This document shows positions 49,362 through 59,484 of a stretch of 64,000 bases of DNA, piece by piece. The stretch lies in contig JAQFVV010012513.1 of NCBI GenBank assembly GCA_028023455.1, forward strand, positions 1,251,001 to 1,315,000. Direction: 5' to 3'. Position 1 is the stretch's first letter. Each line of letters opens with the position of its first letter. Source of the DNA: Epiperipatus broadwayi. Taxonomy: Eukaryota; Onychophora; Udeonychophora; Euonychophora; Peripatidae. Position numbers and translations under genes: made by a program. The notes below the pieces were generated by a model, which saw nothing but the letters and a program-made list of their open reading frames with translations, was not told where the DNA came from and searched no databases.

Positions 49362-49472
49362 TTTTTCTTTTTTTCATATGTCATAGCATCGGCCAGGAGG
49401 CAAACCTACAATCATCTGCAACCAACTACTTGCTTGCAAGGCAGCTGCAATGACCTCTCAGCTAACAATGCT
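49362..49472 (-). mobile_element. SINE-A copy with 20-bp target-site duplication
   Basis: Antisense copy. The duplication TGACAAAGTGTCATCTCTTT lies at 49342-49361 and again at 49473-49492 without a mismatch, so this is a fairly recent insertion. Confidence 0.93.
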
Positions 49473-49792
49473 TGACAAAGTGTCATCTCTTTAAGCCTTG
49501 AATATTCAGCAATGACCCAGCTTATCTATCAGCCAATTTGCCCAATTTCACTTTGTGTGATAAAAAAAAAATCTCATTCTTGTTTCTTTTTGTGGACTTA
49601 GCTGCAAGCATTAGAAGCCACCACATTGCAAGTGTTTCTGGACTAAATTGAAAAATGAAAGCATGTTTAGACTGTGATATGCAACAAATGGACAGTAATT
49701 TGAAAAAGATTAAATTCATAACACTTAAAAATATATAAACAATTTTTTATTATAAAATTTCAGTTACTAATGGGTATCTCCTCATATACATA

Positions 49793-50405
49793 AATTAGAG
49801 CACTGAAGACAATCTATTACCTATTTTCATTCATTTAAATTATTGTTGACAATGTTTAAATGGAAATAAACTCTCATGTACATCAACTATTGAAAGAAAT
49901 TAATTTGAAACATATTTAGATATATTGTTGATTTAAATATTTATTTTTTTAACCAAAGTGTTTTAGGCAAACCACTATATTAATAGATGAGGTGCAAAAA
50001 AATGGCTATTTTGTTCATGCTATGCTAGTTAGAGAGTATTTAAATTATTTATTGTACAGTGGTATGAGTTTCAATCCTGAATATTATAAATATTAAAGCA
50101 TTGGAACTAATCTATTACATATTTTCATTTGCTTGAATTATTGTTGACAATTTTTAAATTGAGGACACTCTCAGGCATATCAACTATTATAAGAAAACAA
50201 TTTGAAACATACTTAGATACCTTGCATGATTGACAAAATACTTGTTCTCTCTAATCAAAATGTTTTAGACAAACCTCTATATGAATAAATGAGGCACAAG
50301 AAATAACCACTGCTTTTTCATGTTAATTATTGTCTTATGTTGGGTTAGAGAGTATTTAAAATATTTATTGTAAATTGATATGAGTTTTAATCTCAAATAT
50401 TATAT
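49793..50405. repeat. ~300-bp tandem duplication
   Basis: Copy A (about 49793-50091) and copy B (about 50092-50405) share blocks in the same order: ATCTATTAC, AATTATTGTTGACAAT, GAAACATA, GTTTTAG.CAAAC, GTTAGAGAGTATTTAAA, ATGAGTTT. Identity is perhaps 75-80%. No coding frame. Confidence 0.8.
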
Positions 50406-50859
50406 TGTACCATTTATTTATATATGGTACAAATATATTGGCATTTGATAAAAGCTAGAAAAAAGTAAATTTAGTGATCTTATTAAGAAGATGAAATTAA
50501 ATATTTTTTTTAGTTTGTATAATTTATATTTTTAAAACGTACACTGAAAGTTAAATTTTTCGTCCATATTTTTTTTTATCAAATTAAAAATAAAAGTAAA
50601 AATTGGAAAGAACAAAAGACACAAAATTACTAATCCAGATAGGCTAAAAGAAAAATATTTTAGCCAATTAAAGATGGCAGAATTATGCTAAAAAAATAAA
50701 GACTTTGTAACCGAAAAATACAAAAGATTGCACAAGATTATCAACATGTATTTATGACAAACAAAAAGTACATGCAGAAGTCTGAAAACTGGACCCCGAA
50801 TATAAAAAGGAAGATACCAGTTAGATCAACATCTTGTTTTGTCTGTTTTTCCTATGGTT

Positions 50860-50890
50860 GGTCCTGGATAACAAAAATATATCCAGGACC
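50860..50890. repeat. Short perfect hairpin
   Basis: GGTCCTGGATA / TATCCAGGACC, 11-bp arms around a 9-base loop, in a locally GC-richer stretch (50780-51010). Confidence 0.85.
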
Positions 50891-51784
50891 ACTCTACACT
50901 GAAATAATTCTGCATGTTGGAATGGACCGGGGCTTTTGCTGACATTTGTTCCTGAAGACGGACACCAGAAAAGCTTTTGTGACCAACCAGTAGGATAGAC
51001 CAAGATCAACTTATAACTGATGGCCAATCTCATTCTTCCACAAAAAAACTTTGCATAGTAATCTACAAGCTTCGTGAACTCGCAAACCTTACCGGTAAGC
51101 TAAGAGTAACTTTTTCCAATTGTGACTTAAAGTTTGCAAACAACTCTTAAAAAAAAAGCTTAAAATAATTCTGATAGAGACTTTAATTTTATTGTTCAAG
51201 AGACTCTTGTTTACTTAAGAACTTTAACTGTTTTTTTTTTTATTAATTGATTCATTATTTGGATTAGTGTGTGTTCTCTCCAGTTTTATTTAATTAGTAA
51301 TTTATCTTTAAACATTTTAATTTGTTAGAATAAAAATATTTATTTCTAATATCAACTTTTCATTGTATGTTATTGATGATTATCATTAAATTTATTAATA
51401 TTAGTTTAGTAAGATTTGAAAATATAATTTACCTTTGCCAATATGTGTTGACTAAGCTCCAGGAATAATAATATCTAGAAAATAACTCTAGTTAGGGTAA
51501 AATATGATACCGATTCTTTTAAAAACATTTTTCTTTTTAATTTTTGAGATGTGATGCAACAGATTTCAGCAGATTCTTATGAATTCTGGCACCCTTATAA
51601 AAGAAATAAAAGCTGATTCCATCGATAGCATAAATCGTAACAATTACTAGGTAGAGTTGATCAGGAAATATAGTTATGTTTTTAGAAATAGGAATGAAAC
51701 TTTCTTCTTTTTCCATAACTTGATCAACTCATGCATTTTATGTGTAATAAAGACCTAATCAGACAGGCAAAATGCTTCAGTATA

Positions 51785-51885
51785 TATTATTAATAGCCAG
51801 TCAACACAGACAATCTCAATATCAATAACAATCAACAATTTCAAACTGTTGTCAATGCAATCTTTTTTTAACAATATATATATAT
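51785..51885 (-). repeat. R-family fragment, reverse
   Basis: AGCCAGTCAACACAGACAAT, AATCAACAATTTCAAACTGT, TGTCAATGCAATC: inverse of 48538-48605. Confidence 0.7.
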
Positions 51886-52103
51886 ATATGTAATAAATAA
51901 AGTTTGATATCTGTATTCGTTTCACAATATATGTAATATACAAATCAATATAACAGAATTGTGGGAAATCTGAATTGAACTATGGGTATTGTTAAGGGTT
52001 GTCTCATTTTGATTATTCAACATTATATAGTTGATAAAAACTACAAAGTGTATAGTCGAAAGTACTTCTAAAAAATATAATTTATATAAATTGTACTGTA
52101 TTT

Positions 52104-52104
<1 letters not shown>

Positions 52105-52186
<82 letters not shown>
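52105..52186. repeat. (TA)n microsatellite, two blocks
   Basis: Two TA runs separated by TTGATA. Confidence 0.95.
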
Positions 52187-52188
<2 letters not shown>

Positions 52189-52574
52189 CTGAGTATCAAT
52201 ACTCTTCTCTCTGCTGTTTATATGAGATTATCACCTTCTCTGATCAAATTTATTTTTCTTATTTTTATAAGAAAAGCCACTCTGATAAGTGATTCTAATC
52301 ATATATATTAGATATAATTAAAGGTTTAATTTTTAAGACAGAAAGATGACTTATGTGTTGATGTTTATTATATTAATCTTTAACAGAGACAATGTTGATA
52401 TCCAGATTGGGGATAATCTCTACTTTATTAAATGATTAGAAGTAATCAATAATCTATTTATTTGGAATGTTTGGTGTTAAATTTGTGAGTGCAGAATATT
52501 TGACCCTTATAAATCAAAATGGGATAATTTAGAATTGATAAATACTGAACAAATCAAAAAAAATTGTGAAATAT

Positions 52575-52665
52575 TATGTACTAGCTAACTGGAGAATGCT
52601 GGTTTATCAAGAAATGTTTCTGAGGAGTTGTTTGTCTTTTCCATATGTCTTGATTTATAGATTTC
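52575..52665. repeat. Q-family fragment
   Basis: CTAGCTAACTGGAGAATGCT, GGTTTATCAAGAAATG, GTTTGTCTTTTCCATATGT: a degenerate outer half-arm. Confidence 0.5.
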
Positions 52666-52949
52666 AAAAATGTGTGGGAGAAACAGAAGTTTTAAATAGA
52701 TCAAATAAAGATATTACACATGTAAAAAGAAAGTTAACGTTGAGTGCAAAAGAAATATAGCTAATTTATCTACAAGTTCAAAATATTTAAAAAAAACATC
52801 TGAATTTGCATGATATGGAAAGGATGTTTCTCAGGAGATAATGTTTTGCATTGCAGTTTCTCTATAAAGCACAAATGAAGACATATCAGGATATTAAACT
52901 TTCCCTTTTAATTTTTATCATAATTTGATATATATATCTTTAAAGTCAA

Positions 52950-54410
52950 CACTTAGACAATCATCATCCACCTTCATTTCAACCATTATCACTTCACTGC
53001 AGAATAAAGGTCTTTTCAAGTTCAAACCATCTTTTCTGATCTCTATCTTCTCTTCTTCACATCACTCAAACATAGTTTCCTATTTTATTTATCCATTTCA
53101 TATGTGGTCTTTTTCTGGATATTTTATAAGTGTTTGGAATCCATGATAAGCTTTCAGCTGTCCATATATTGTCATCTCTTCTAGAAATATGTTCAGACCA
53201 ACTCCAATTCAATTGCTTAATTTTTTCAATGATGTCAGAAACACCTGTTTGTTCCCTCCCCCATGTATTTTATTTTCAATCTCTTATTCTTACTATTAAT
53301 ATATATGTTTTCATATTTTGTTGACGGTTTAACATTTCTGTCTTGCTATTCTGTTAAATGTTCAAGTCTCAGATCTGTAGGCAAGAACTGGTAAAACATT
53401 TATTAAAAAGCTTTTTTTAAAAAAGACATAGCTGTATTTCCTTTTAATATTAAGTTATTTCTATCAAAAGCACTCCAACTAAGTTTAGTTCTATGATTAA
53501 ATTTATCCATTATGTGTTCATATGTAGTAATAACCTGACTAAGATGCCTATAGTTGTTAATTTTTTTCCATATGTCAAAGCATCAGTGGGGAAGTAAACC
53601 CGCGACAACTGTCTGCAAGCAACTGTTTGTTAGCAAGGCGGCTGCGCTGACCTCTCGGCTCTTTACTTTTTTCATTTTGAGAAAATTCATTGAATATTAC
53701 TTTAATTTTTTTAACATTTAATTTTAAACCTACTTTCTAATTTTTATCTGATAATTTCTGCAGCATTTCTTGAAGCTCTAAAGTATTATATGTAAAAAAA
53801 AAAAATCAACATCTCCATCTGCAAAATCTAGAAAACTTAAATAAACTCTATTTAATTTTATTCCATTAGCTTTTCATTTTAATCCACAAAATACTTCTTC
53901 AAAAACTGCTGTAAAAAATTTGAGTCATATGAAGTCACTCTGGTGTACAACTTCTCAATTTACATCTTATTAGTATTATTATGTAATAAAATTTTTGCTG
54001 TTGTCTTTTTATAATTATTTTTCAAATTATGACAATATCCTGGGTCTATATCCTGATCATCCAATCCTTTAATCACTGAAGAAATTATTATAGAATGAAA
54101 GTCATTTTCATAATCTATGCATTCAAAGCATAACGACAACTCATATTCATTGGTCCTTTCTATAACTTTTTACAACATTTAGATATGATCCACTGTACTA
54201 ATATTATTTATAAATCCAGTTTATTTTTTTTTGGTTGGGTAAAATTCAAAGTTTACCGAAGACCAGTTGTAATTATTTTGATAAATATTTTGCATAAAAC
54301 AGATAAAAGACTGATCAGTCTGTAATATATTTTTATCCATTTTTTTAAATATTAATATGAATACCACATTATTCCAATCATCTCATACATCTTTACCATT
54401 TAATCATCTG
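52950..54410 (-). pseudogene. RTE-like LINE relic with RT, interrupted by a SINE
   Basis: Seen on the minus strand: a domain-A-like CFECIDYENDFHS near 54120 (pattern FxDYExAFxS); a decayed FADG at 53813-53834 in place of FADD, followed by LELQEMLQKLSD and VGLKLNVKKIKVIFNEF; then a thumb block, YRHLSQVITTYEHIMDKFN and LSWSAFDR. The terminal RWIxxI block ends near 52950 with GATGATGAT. Stops and frame shifts are frequent. SINE-A (53561-53660) lies between FNEF and YRHLS. A second RTE-like fragment in the opposite direction begins a few bases beyond its 5' side, at 54418. Confidence 0.75.
53561..53660 (-). mobile_element. SINE-A copy inside an RTE-like relic
   Basis: Antisense copy with CATATGTCAAAGCATCAGTG at its 3' side and GCTGCGCTGACCTCTCGGCT at its head. 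It interrupts the RT-to-thumb region of the LINE relic at 52950-54410. Confidence 0.85.
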
Positions 54411-54417
54411 GAAATAT

Positions 54418-54612
54418 TGCTAGAAAAGAGGATAATAGATGGACATTTGAAATCTTAAACTGGATTCCAAGAGATTGTACAAGACCCTGAAAGAGACCAC
54501 ATGTAAGATGGATCAATGAAATAAGAAAGTGTGTAGGGGTGATGTGGAGAAGAGAAGCTAAAGATTGGAGAAGATTCATACTTCAGTGGATTGATAATGG
54601 TTGTTGTTGATG

Positions 54613-54615
<3 letters not shown>
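54418..54615 (+). pseudogene. RTE-like LINE 3'-end fragment, head-to-head with the preceding relic
   Basis: Matches 46228-46440 (GATAATAGATGGACATTTGA, GGGGTGATGTGGAGAAGAGA) and ends in GTTGTTGTTGATGATAA. A (TA)n tract follows at once. Confidence 0.8.

Positions 54616-54652
<37 letters not shown>
54616..54652. repeat. (TA)n microsatellite after an RTE-like tail
   Basis: About 18 TA units immediately 3' of the GATGATAA end of the LINE fragment. Confidence 0.9.
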
Positions 54653-54655
<3 letters not shown>

Positions 54656-54659
54656 AACC

Positions 54660-56083
54660 GGGTGGGGTAATAGATAAAAAAAATATAGCATAAAATTTTA
54701 CTCTTTAATAAAATAAAAACTTGTGAAACCATTATAAACAAATTGTTACCTTCTTGTAAGATAAATTGTTGACTTCCTTTTATATGTAAAATATGATACA
54801 ATTATTTATTAAATTATTATAAATTCGATCTACTCCAGCTGCAATCTAAGTATTGCAACACATCAATCCCTTAGGCAGAGAAGCATAATACCCAAAGAGT
54901 ATCTATGGCCAGACTGAAGCTATATAAAAATATATAACCACAACCACCTTTCCAGGCCAAAGATCTTCTTGACTGCTGAATTCAACACCTGCCCTTCATG
55001 ACACTTTTTTGTTTTGAAGTAAACTTCAGGTGCCAGCTAACTATAATGAGTAGTTAACATACCATGAAGAATGGCAACTAATTCAGTGCCTAAGAAATCC
55101 CAAGCAGCTCCACAGAAACAAATATAATAAACTGCTTTAATTAGTGATATAAGTAAAAGAATTGACCAACAGTAATTGATAAACAAATACTTTATTTTAA
55201 CTACAATGTTTACTGTAATTTGTAAAGTAATTATAAATTTCTAATTAATATAAACAATGATTTTATAATATTTCAGGCACACATATTATAAGTAGCACAA
55301 AATTTAAATAAACATAAATATCAAAATATATATAACACACACACATTCTATCATATGCTGGTTGTAGAGTTTACTTATTATACTAACTCTCGTAATACTC
55401 AAAGATTGCAACGGCTATTTTAATTAATATCAGGAATTGGAATAAGAAAATGTTATTACCTATAGGATTTTAACATTATGACTTCTTGTTCTTTGCTGCT
55501 GCATCCAGTTAAATTTTAATCTTCCGATGTAGTCCTGATGATTGCAGTTCCAGGCTATTTCTTACTTCAGGCAGTTAGACATTCTTGGTGGCTACAAATC
55601 ATTAGAAAGGCATTGCTTTTATTGGACAGCCTGCTGATGTTTTGTTGGACTGAGGCTGGAATCTGGTCACATGCTCTGATGACAGTTCAGCATGCCATTG
55701 TATTCATTGAAAATAAGTATAATAGATGATTGACTTTAGATATGTGAATGAATGCTTGATGAAATTTTCAGCCCTATTTATTTGATGATCTTGTTGTCTT
55801 TTTAATTAAATTTTTAAAATCTGCTGCTTTTGTAGATCAAATTTTGAATAAGATACATTTAATTAGTTAATTAGTAGCCATTGCTAATCCCATTCTTATG
55901 TAGCTTATGAGTATATGCAATCTTTGAGGGAAATTTTTTAACTTCAATTATGAGCTTTCCTTTCATATTTTTATATTTAACTTTCATATTTTATTTTATT
56001 TTAAACAAGCACACATTTTATCAGAAGTATATTCTCTTATTCGTCTCCTTCACTTTCTTTGCATATCTTCATTATATATTATA
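54660..56083. other. Unassigned
   Basis: 54830-55110 and 55500-55740 are less AT-rich than the rest. No family or exon is recognised. Confidence 0.4.
55538..55729 (+). other. Open frame of 63 codons, uncertain
   Basis: The peptide has a hydrophobic, tryptophan-containing composition (GYFLLQAVRHSWWLQIIRKA), locally higher G+C than its flanks and no obvious repeat. No family is recognised and no splice sites fit well; it could be chance or an old repeat. Confidence 0.15.
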
Positions 56084-56280
56084 CTTATAGCACTCTATTC
56101 ATATACACGTTAATGCAACAAATTTTCTTAAAAACTTCTTTATTTTCTTACAGTTTAATTAAGTCAGTGAAGAAGATAGAGCTCTGATGAAGACTTCTGG
56201 ACAGTCGAAACTGTAAGAAAATAAAGAAGTTTTTAAGAAAATTTGTTGCATTAACATGTATATGAATAGAGTGTTATAAG
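56084..56280. repeat. Hairpin with 73-bp arms and a hammerhead-like loop
   Basis: Arms 56084-56156 and 56208-56280 pair with only two mismatches, both transitions. The 51-base centre contains CTGATGA (56184-56190), then A, then GACT...AGTC as a 4-bp stem, then GAAAC (56207-56211), in that order. These are the conserved core strings of a hammerhead ribozyme with one extra A. Stem III could be formed by the arm (CTTACAG / CTGTAAG). Stem I is not evident. Such motifs are known in the terminal repeats of Penelope-like elements; that link is inference. Confidence 0.85.
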
Positions 56281-56699
56281 CAGAATATATAAGCACATAT
56301 TTTATTATTACCTTTATATTTAAAATCCTTATTATTTACACACACATATATTTATTTTATTTTAAATAAATGGAGAGATTTTTTATTTTTTAAGTTTTTT
56401 TCTTTAATAGTTTTAAATTTTTTCAGTTAAATCCTCCCCTTCCTCCGTATTACTCTTTAATTAATTTGTAAAACTTTATGAATGGCCATTTACCCCCCCC
56501 CCCTCTAATTGTTTTTTTATTATTATTTTAAACTGGTAAAACTTATACTAATAAATGACATGTTTGCCCTTTGACAATCTATGCTTATATAAAGAAAACT
56601 AAACTTTTATAGATTATTTCTTTCATCAAAGTTTTAATTTCAAAATATGTTCATTCTCAAATATATTAATAATGATCACCAATTTCCACCTATTGTTAA

Positions 56700-57433
56700 A
56701 GTAATCTCCTTTTAACAATAAGGGTGAAATCCCACCCTCATTAATGGTCTGATATACTTAATAGACACTAAAGATTGCAACTTGACCACAGAAACTAAAA
56801 TTATTGATACACAGAAGTTTAAATAAACCTTTTTAAACAGGTAAATAAAATCTATTCTGAAAGCAGATTAATAAATAAACAATTACTGCAATTGTAAATT
56901 TCAAATTACTTAAATAATATGTATATATAAAAGTTGCCTTGACAACAGTTTGAAATTCTTTAATGTTATCTATATTGGGATTGTCAAAGTATTGACTGGT
57001 TATAAACCCATTTACTCTTGAGCATAATTGCACATTATTTAAGAAATACTTTGGGTGAAATTTGAAAGTTTTATCTGCAATCTGTAATAAGCCAATAAAC
57101 ATCACATGCCTACCATAACTTATGCTTGTGTATAACTGTTGTTAAAACAGGCAAAACTCACTATACGTATTGCCACACACAGCAAGCTAGAGTAATCAAT
57201 GGATGCCACAAGGGTTGTACATAAAATTGACTGTTTATTAGTCTGCATTCAGAACAAGTTATATTTATCTTTTCAAAGTGGTTTATTTAAAACTTCTATC
57301 AATAATTTCAATCTCTGTGGGCAACTTGCAATCTTTAGTATATATACAAATCTCTGTGGGCAACATGCAATCTTTAGTGTATATATAAATATTAGGAAAC
57401 ATTAATAGAGGTGGGATTTCACCTCTTTTTTCT
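56700..57433. repeat. R-family inverted repeat, with the P fragment inside
   Basis: GGGTGAAATCCCACCCTCAT at about 56724 answers AGAGGTGGGATTTCACCTCT near 57405-57425, and AATAGACACTAAAGATTGC answers GCAATCTTTAGTGTATAT. The right arm holds a ~42-bp tandem duplication (ATCTCTGTGGGCAACTTGCA and ATCTCTGTGGGCAACATGCA, 57309-57390). Confidence 0.75.
57087..57227. repeat. P-family fragment, subfamily 2
   Basis: CCAATAAACATCACATGCCT through CACACAGCAAGCTAGAG to CATAAAATT; closest to 2389-2597. It interrupts an R-family inverted repeat. Confidence 0.75.
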
Positions 57434-57690
57434 AAAAGGGTTGCCTTGACAATATTTTGAAATTCTTGATTGTTATCTATATTTGGATTGTCTAAGAGTT
57501 GATTGATTTCTAATGATATATATTTTTATATGTTGAATTAAATATTTTTCATTGATTGTTATTCTAGTAAAGAATGAAAATGGAAGATAATATCCACATA
57601 AATAGAAAACAACCATTAACCTTTGATGTTACCAAGGAATTATCAATTACCACTGATTGACAATCCCTGAGCCCAAACCACTTTTTCAGT
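57432..57690. repeat. R-family unit
   Basis: TTGCCTTGACAATATTTTGA, then GATTGTTATTCTAGTAAAGA and CCTTTGATGTTACCAAGGAA: the same order as at 19213-19415. Confidence 0.75.
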
Positions 57691-57813
57691 TAACTTTTCA
57701 GTTTACTAACAAAGCTGGGTTGATCCTAGAGAATGTCAATTTCTTCTTAACATCAAAGGTTAAAGGTTATATTATATTTACATGGACATTACCTCTCATT
57801 TCCATTCTTTATT

Positions 57814-57893
57814 GTATATATATATATATATATATATATGATAAACAAAAATGCAAGTTAAACGCCATCTGTGGACATATATATATATATATA
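57814..57893. repeat. Two short (TA)n runs
   Basis: TA runs at about 57814-57839 and 57878-57893. Confidence 0.85.
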
Positions 57894-58589
57894 ACTGGTG
57901 CTTCCATTATACTATACTTAACAAATAGCTGAACATCAATAAAGTATGACCAGAATGCAATGGTACTGCATTACATTTTAATAATTTATTGACATTTTTT
58001 TTTAGAATTTTTTTATTGGTTGACATTTTATTATAGGATTGATTACATACTAACAGAGCTAATAGAAATTGTATTAATCTATAATCTTCATTATTATTAG
58101 TCGTTGAATATGGCTCAATAGGAATAGCAGTATCTTCCATTTCAATTTTATATAATTGGGAATATGTTTATTTACAGTTATATTTATTAATTTAATGTTT
58201 CATTAGATATTTGAAAGTTTATAAAACTAAGACTCTGCCTTGATTCTCTGAATAGTTAAATAACAAATTCAGAATGGTTAGAATGTACATAAATTAAACT
58301 AATATGCATATTTGATTTTTTAATTTATAACAATGTCAATAAAAGTAAACTTAAATACTAAAAGAACTAAAAGAATGGGTGATACCATTCAGTTTGTTTT
58401 ATATTTTATAGATGTTTGACTGTTCATACACATAGATCAGTAGAAATAACATCTACTGAAATTTCCATAACATACTGTTATGTTATAATTTTTACAGTTA
58501 CTTACATATTACCTCCTTTTACTTCAACAGAAACTACAACAAAATAGCTATTATAAGTTAATGAGAAAACTTGTGTAGCCTCTGTGATT

Positions 58590-58715
58590 GTCAATTAATA
58601 GTAAATGATAGTCTCTTGACAACATCAATAGTTGATGGTTATTTCTGTTTACAAGGATATAATCTCATTTTTATTTTTTAATATAATAACAATCCATGGA
58701 AATTTAATTCAGCAT
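58590..58715 (-). repeat. R-family fragment, reverse
   Basis: GATTGTCAATTAATAGTAAA, GGATATAATCTCATTTTTAT, AACAATCCATGGAAATTTAA: the inverse of 1488-1655. Confidence 0.7.
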
Positions 58716-58725
58716 ATACATAATA

Positions 58726-59017
58726 TAGGGAGCATACCAATAGCTCTAAAAAACGTTCATTGATAAGTACCACAAGTGAAAGCATTTAAAAACTCTATCT
58801 AGAAATATCCCTATCCTCAGACCAGTTTTGAGCTTTAGACTCATATCAGTGAGGCTCTAGGACATTCAGACCCTAGATCCTAGTGCCACACTGAGGTGAG
58901 CCTAAAGCTCAAAAACAGTCTGAGGAAAGGTATAATTGGTAGATAGAAATTTTTAAATACTTTCTCTTGTGGCACAAAGCAATGAAAGCTTGTTACACCT
59001 ATTGGTATTCTCCCTAT
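58726..59017. repeat. U-family foldback with 20-bp TIRs
   Basis: Starts TATAGGGAGCATACCAATAG and ends with its near-complement CTATTGGTATTCTCCCTATA (one mismatch). Internally, CCTCAGACCAGTTTTGAGCT answers AGCTCAAAAACAGTCTGAGG. The whole 292 bp can fold back. Confidence 0.88.
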
Positions 59018-59227
59018 ATTACATACCGAAAGTAATTCTGCAGATTTTAAGATTGTTTGTAATTGTTTATAAACCGTTAAAAATATTATTTCAATTATAA
59101 TTACAATATTGTTTTTAATTAACGGATATTTTATTTATTTTACATATATATATATATATAATGCCATCTGTTGACATAAATACAAGCATTAGCAAGTTTT
59201 TAACTTGTTTTTTGTTTTTCATATATA

Positions 59228-59480
59228 TTATAACGGTCAGGGATGAAGTGAAAATTTTAGTCTTACCATATTTGCTGTACAGGGCGCCACTAGGCTATTT
59301 GAACCTAGAAAATTTATAGAGTAGGCAGATACACGCTGTTAAGATCATGACCGACAGCCCTAGTCACTAGCTCTAGGAGTAGGAGAGGTTTAAAACATTT
59401 ATTAAATATATTTCTTTTAATAAAGAATAATAAAAACAATCACTAAATTAGACCACTGTCAGTATTAATAGCACAAAAGA
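59228..59480 (-). repeat. Repeat C copy 1 (possible SINE)
   Basis: About 230 bp shared with 63775-64000 in direct orientation (CCCTAGTCACTAGCTC, GGTTTAAAACATTTATTAAA and other blocks). On the minus strand TAGGTTCAAATAGCC resembles a tRNA B-box and CTAGTGACTAGGGCTG a weak A-box, so it may be tRNA-derived. The T-rich/A-rich 3' module is shared by both. Confidence 0.75.
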
Positions 59481-59484
59481 TTTT

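Larger units (their letters stand above)
50410..52100. other. Unassigned apart from a hairpin and an R fragment
   Basis: 50780-51120 is GC-richer than the flanks and holds the hairpin at 50860-50890. It may be an unrecognised repeat. Confidence 0.4.

Noticed and set aside
56184-56214. Fully canonical hammerhead ribozyme
   Set aside because: There is an extra A between CTGATGA and stem II, stem II is only 4 bp and no convincing stem I is seen. Kept only as a hammerhead-like finding.
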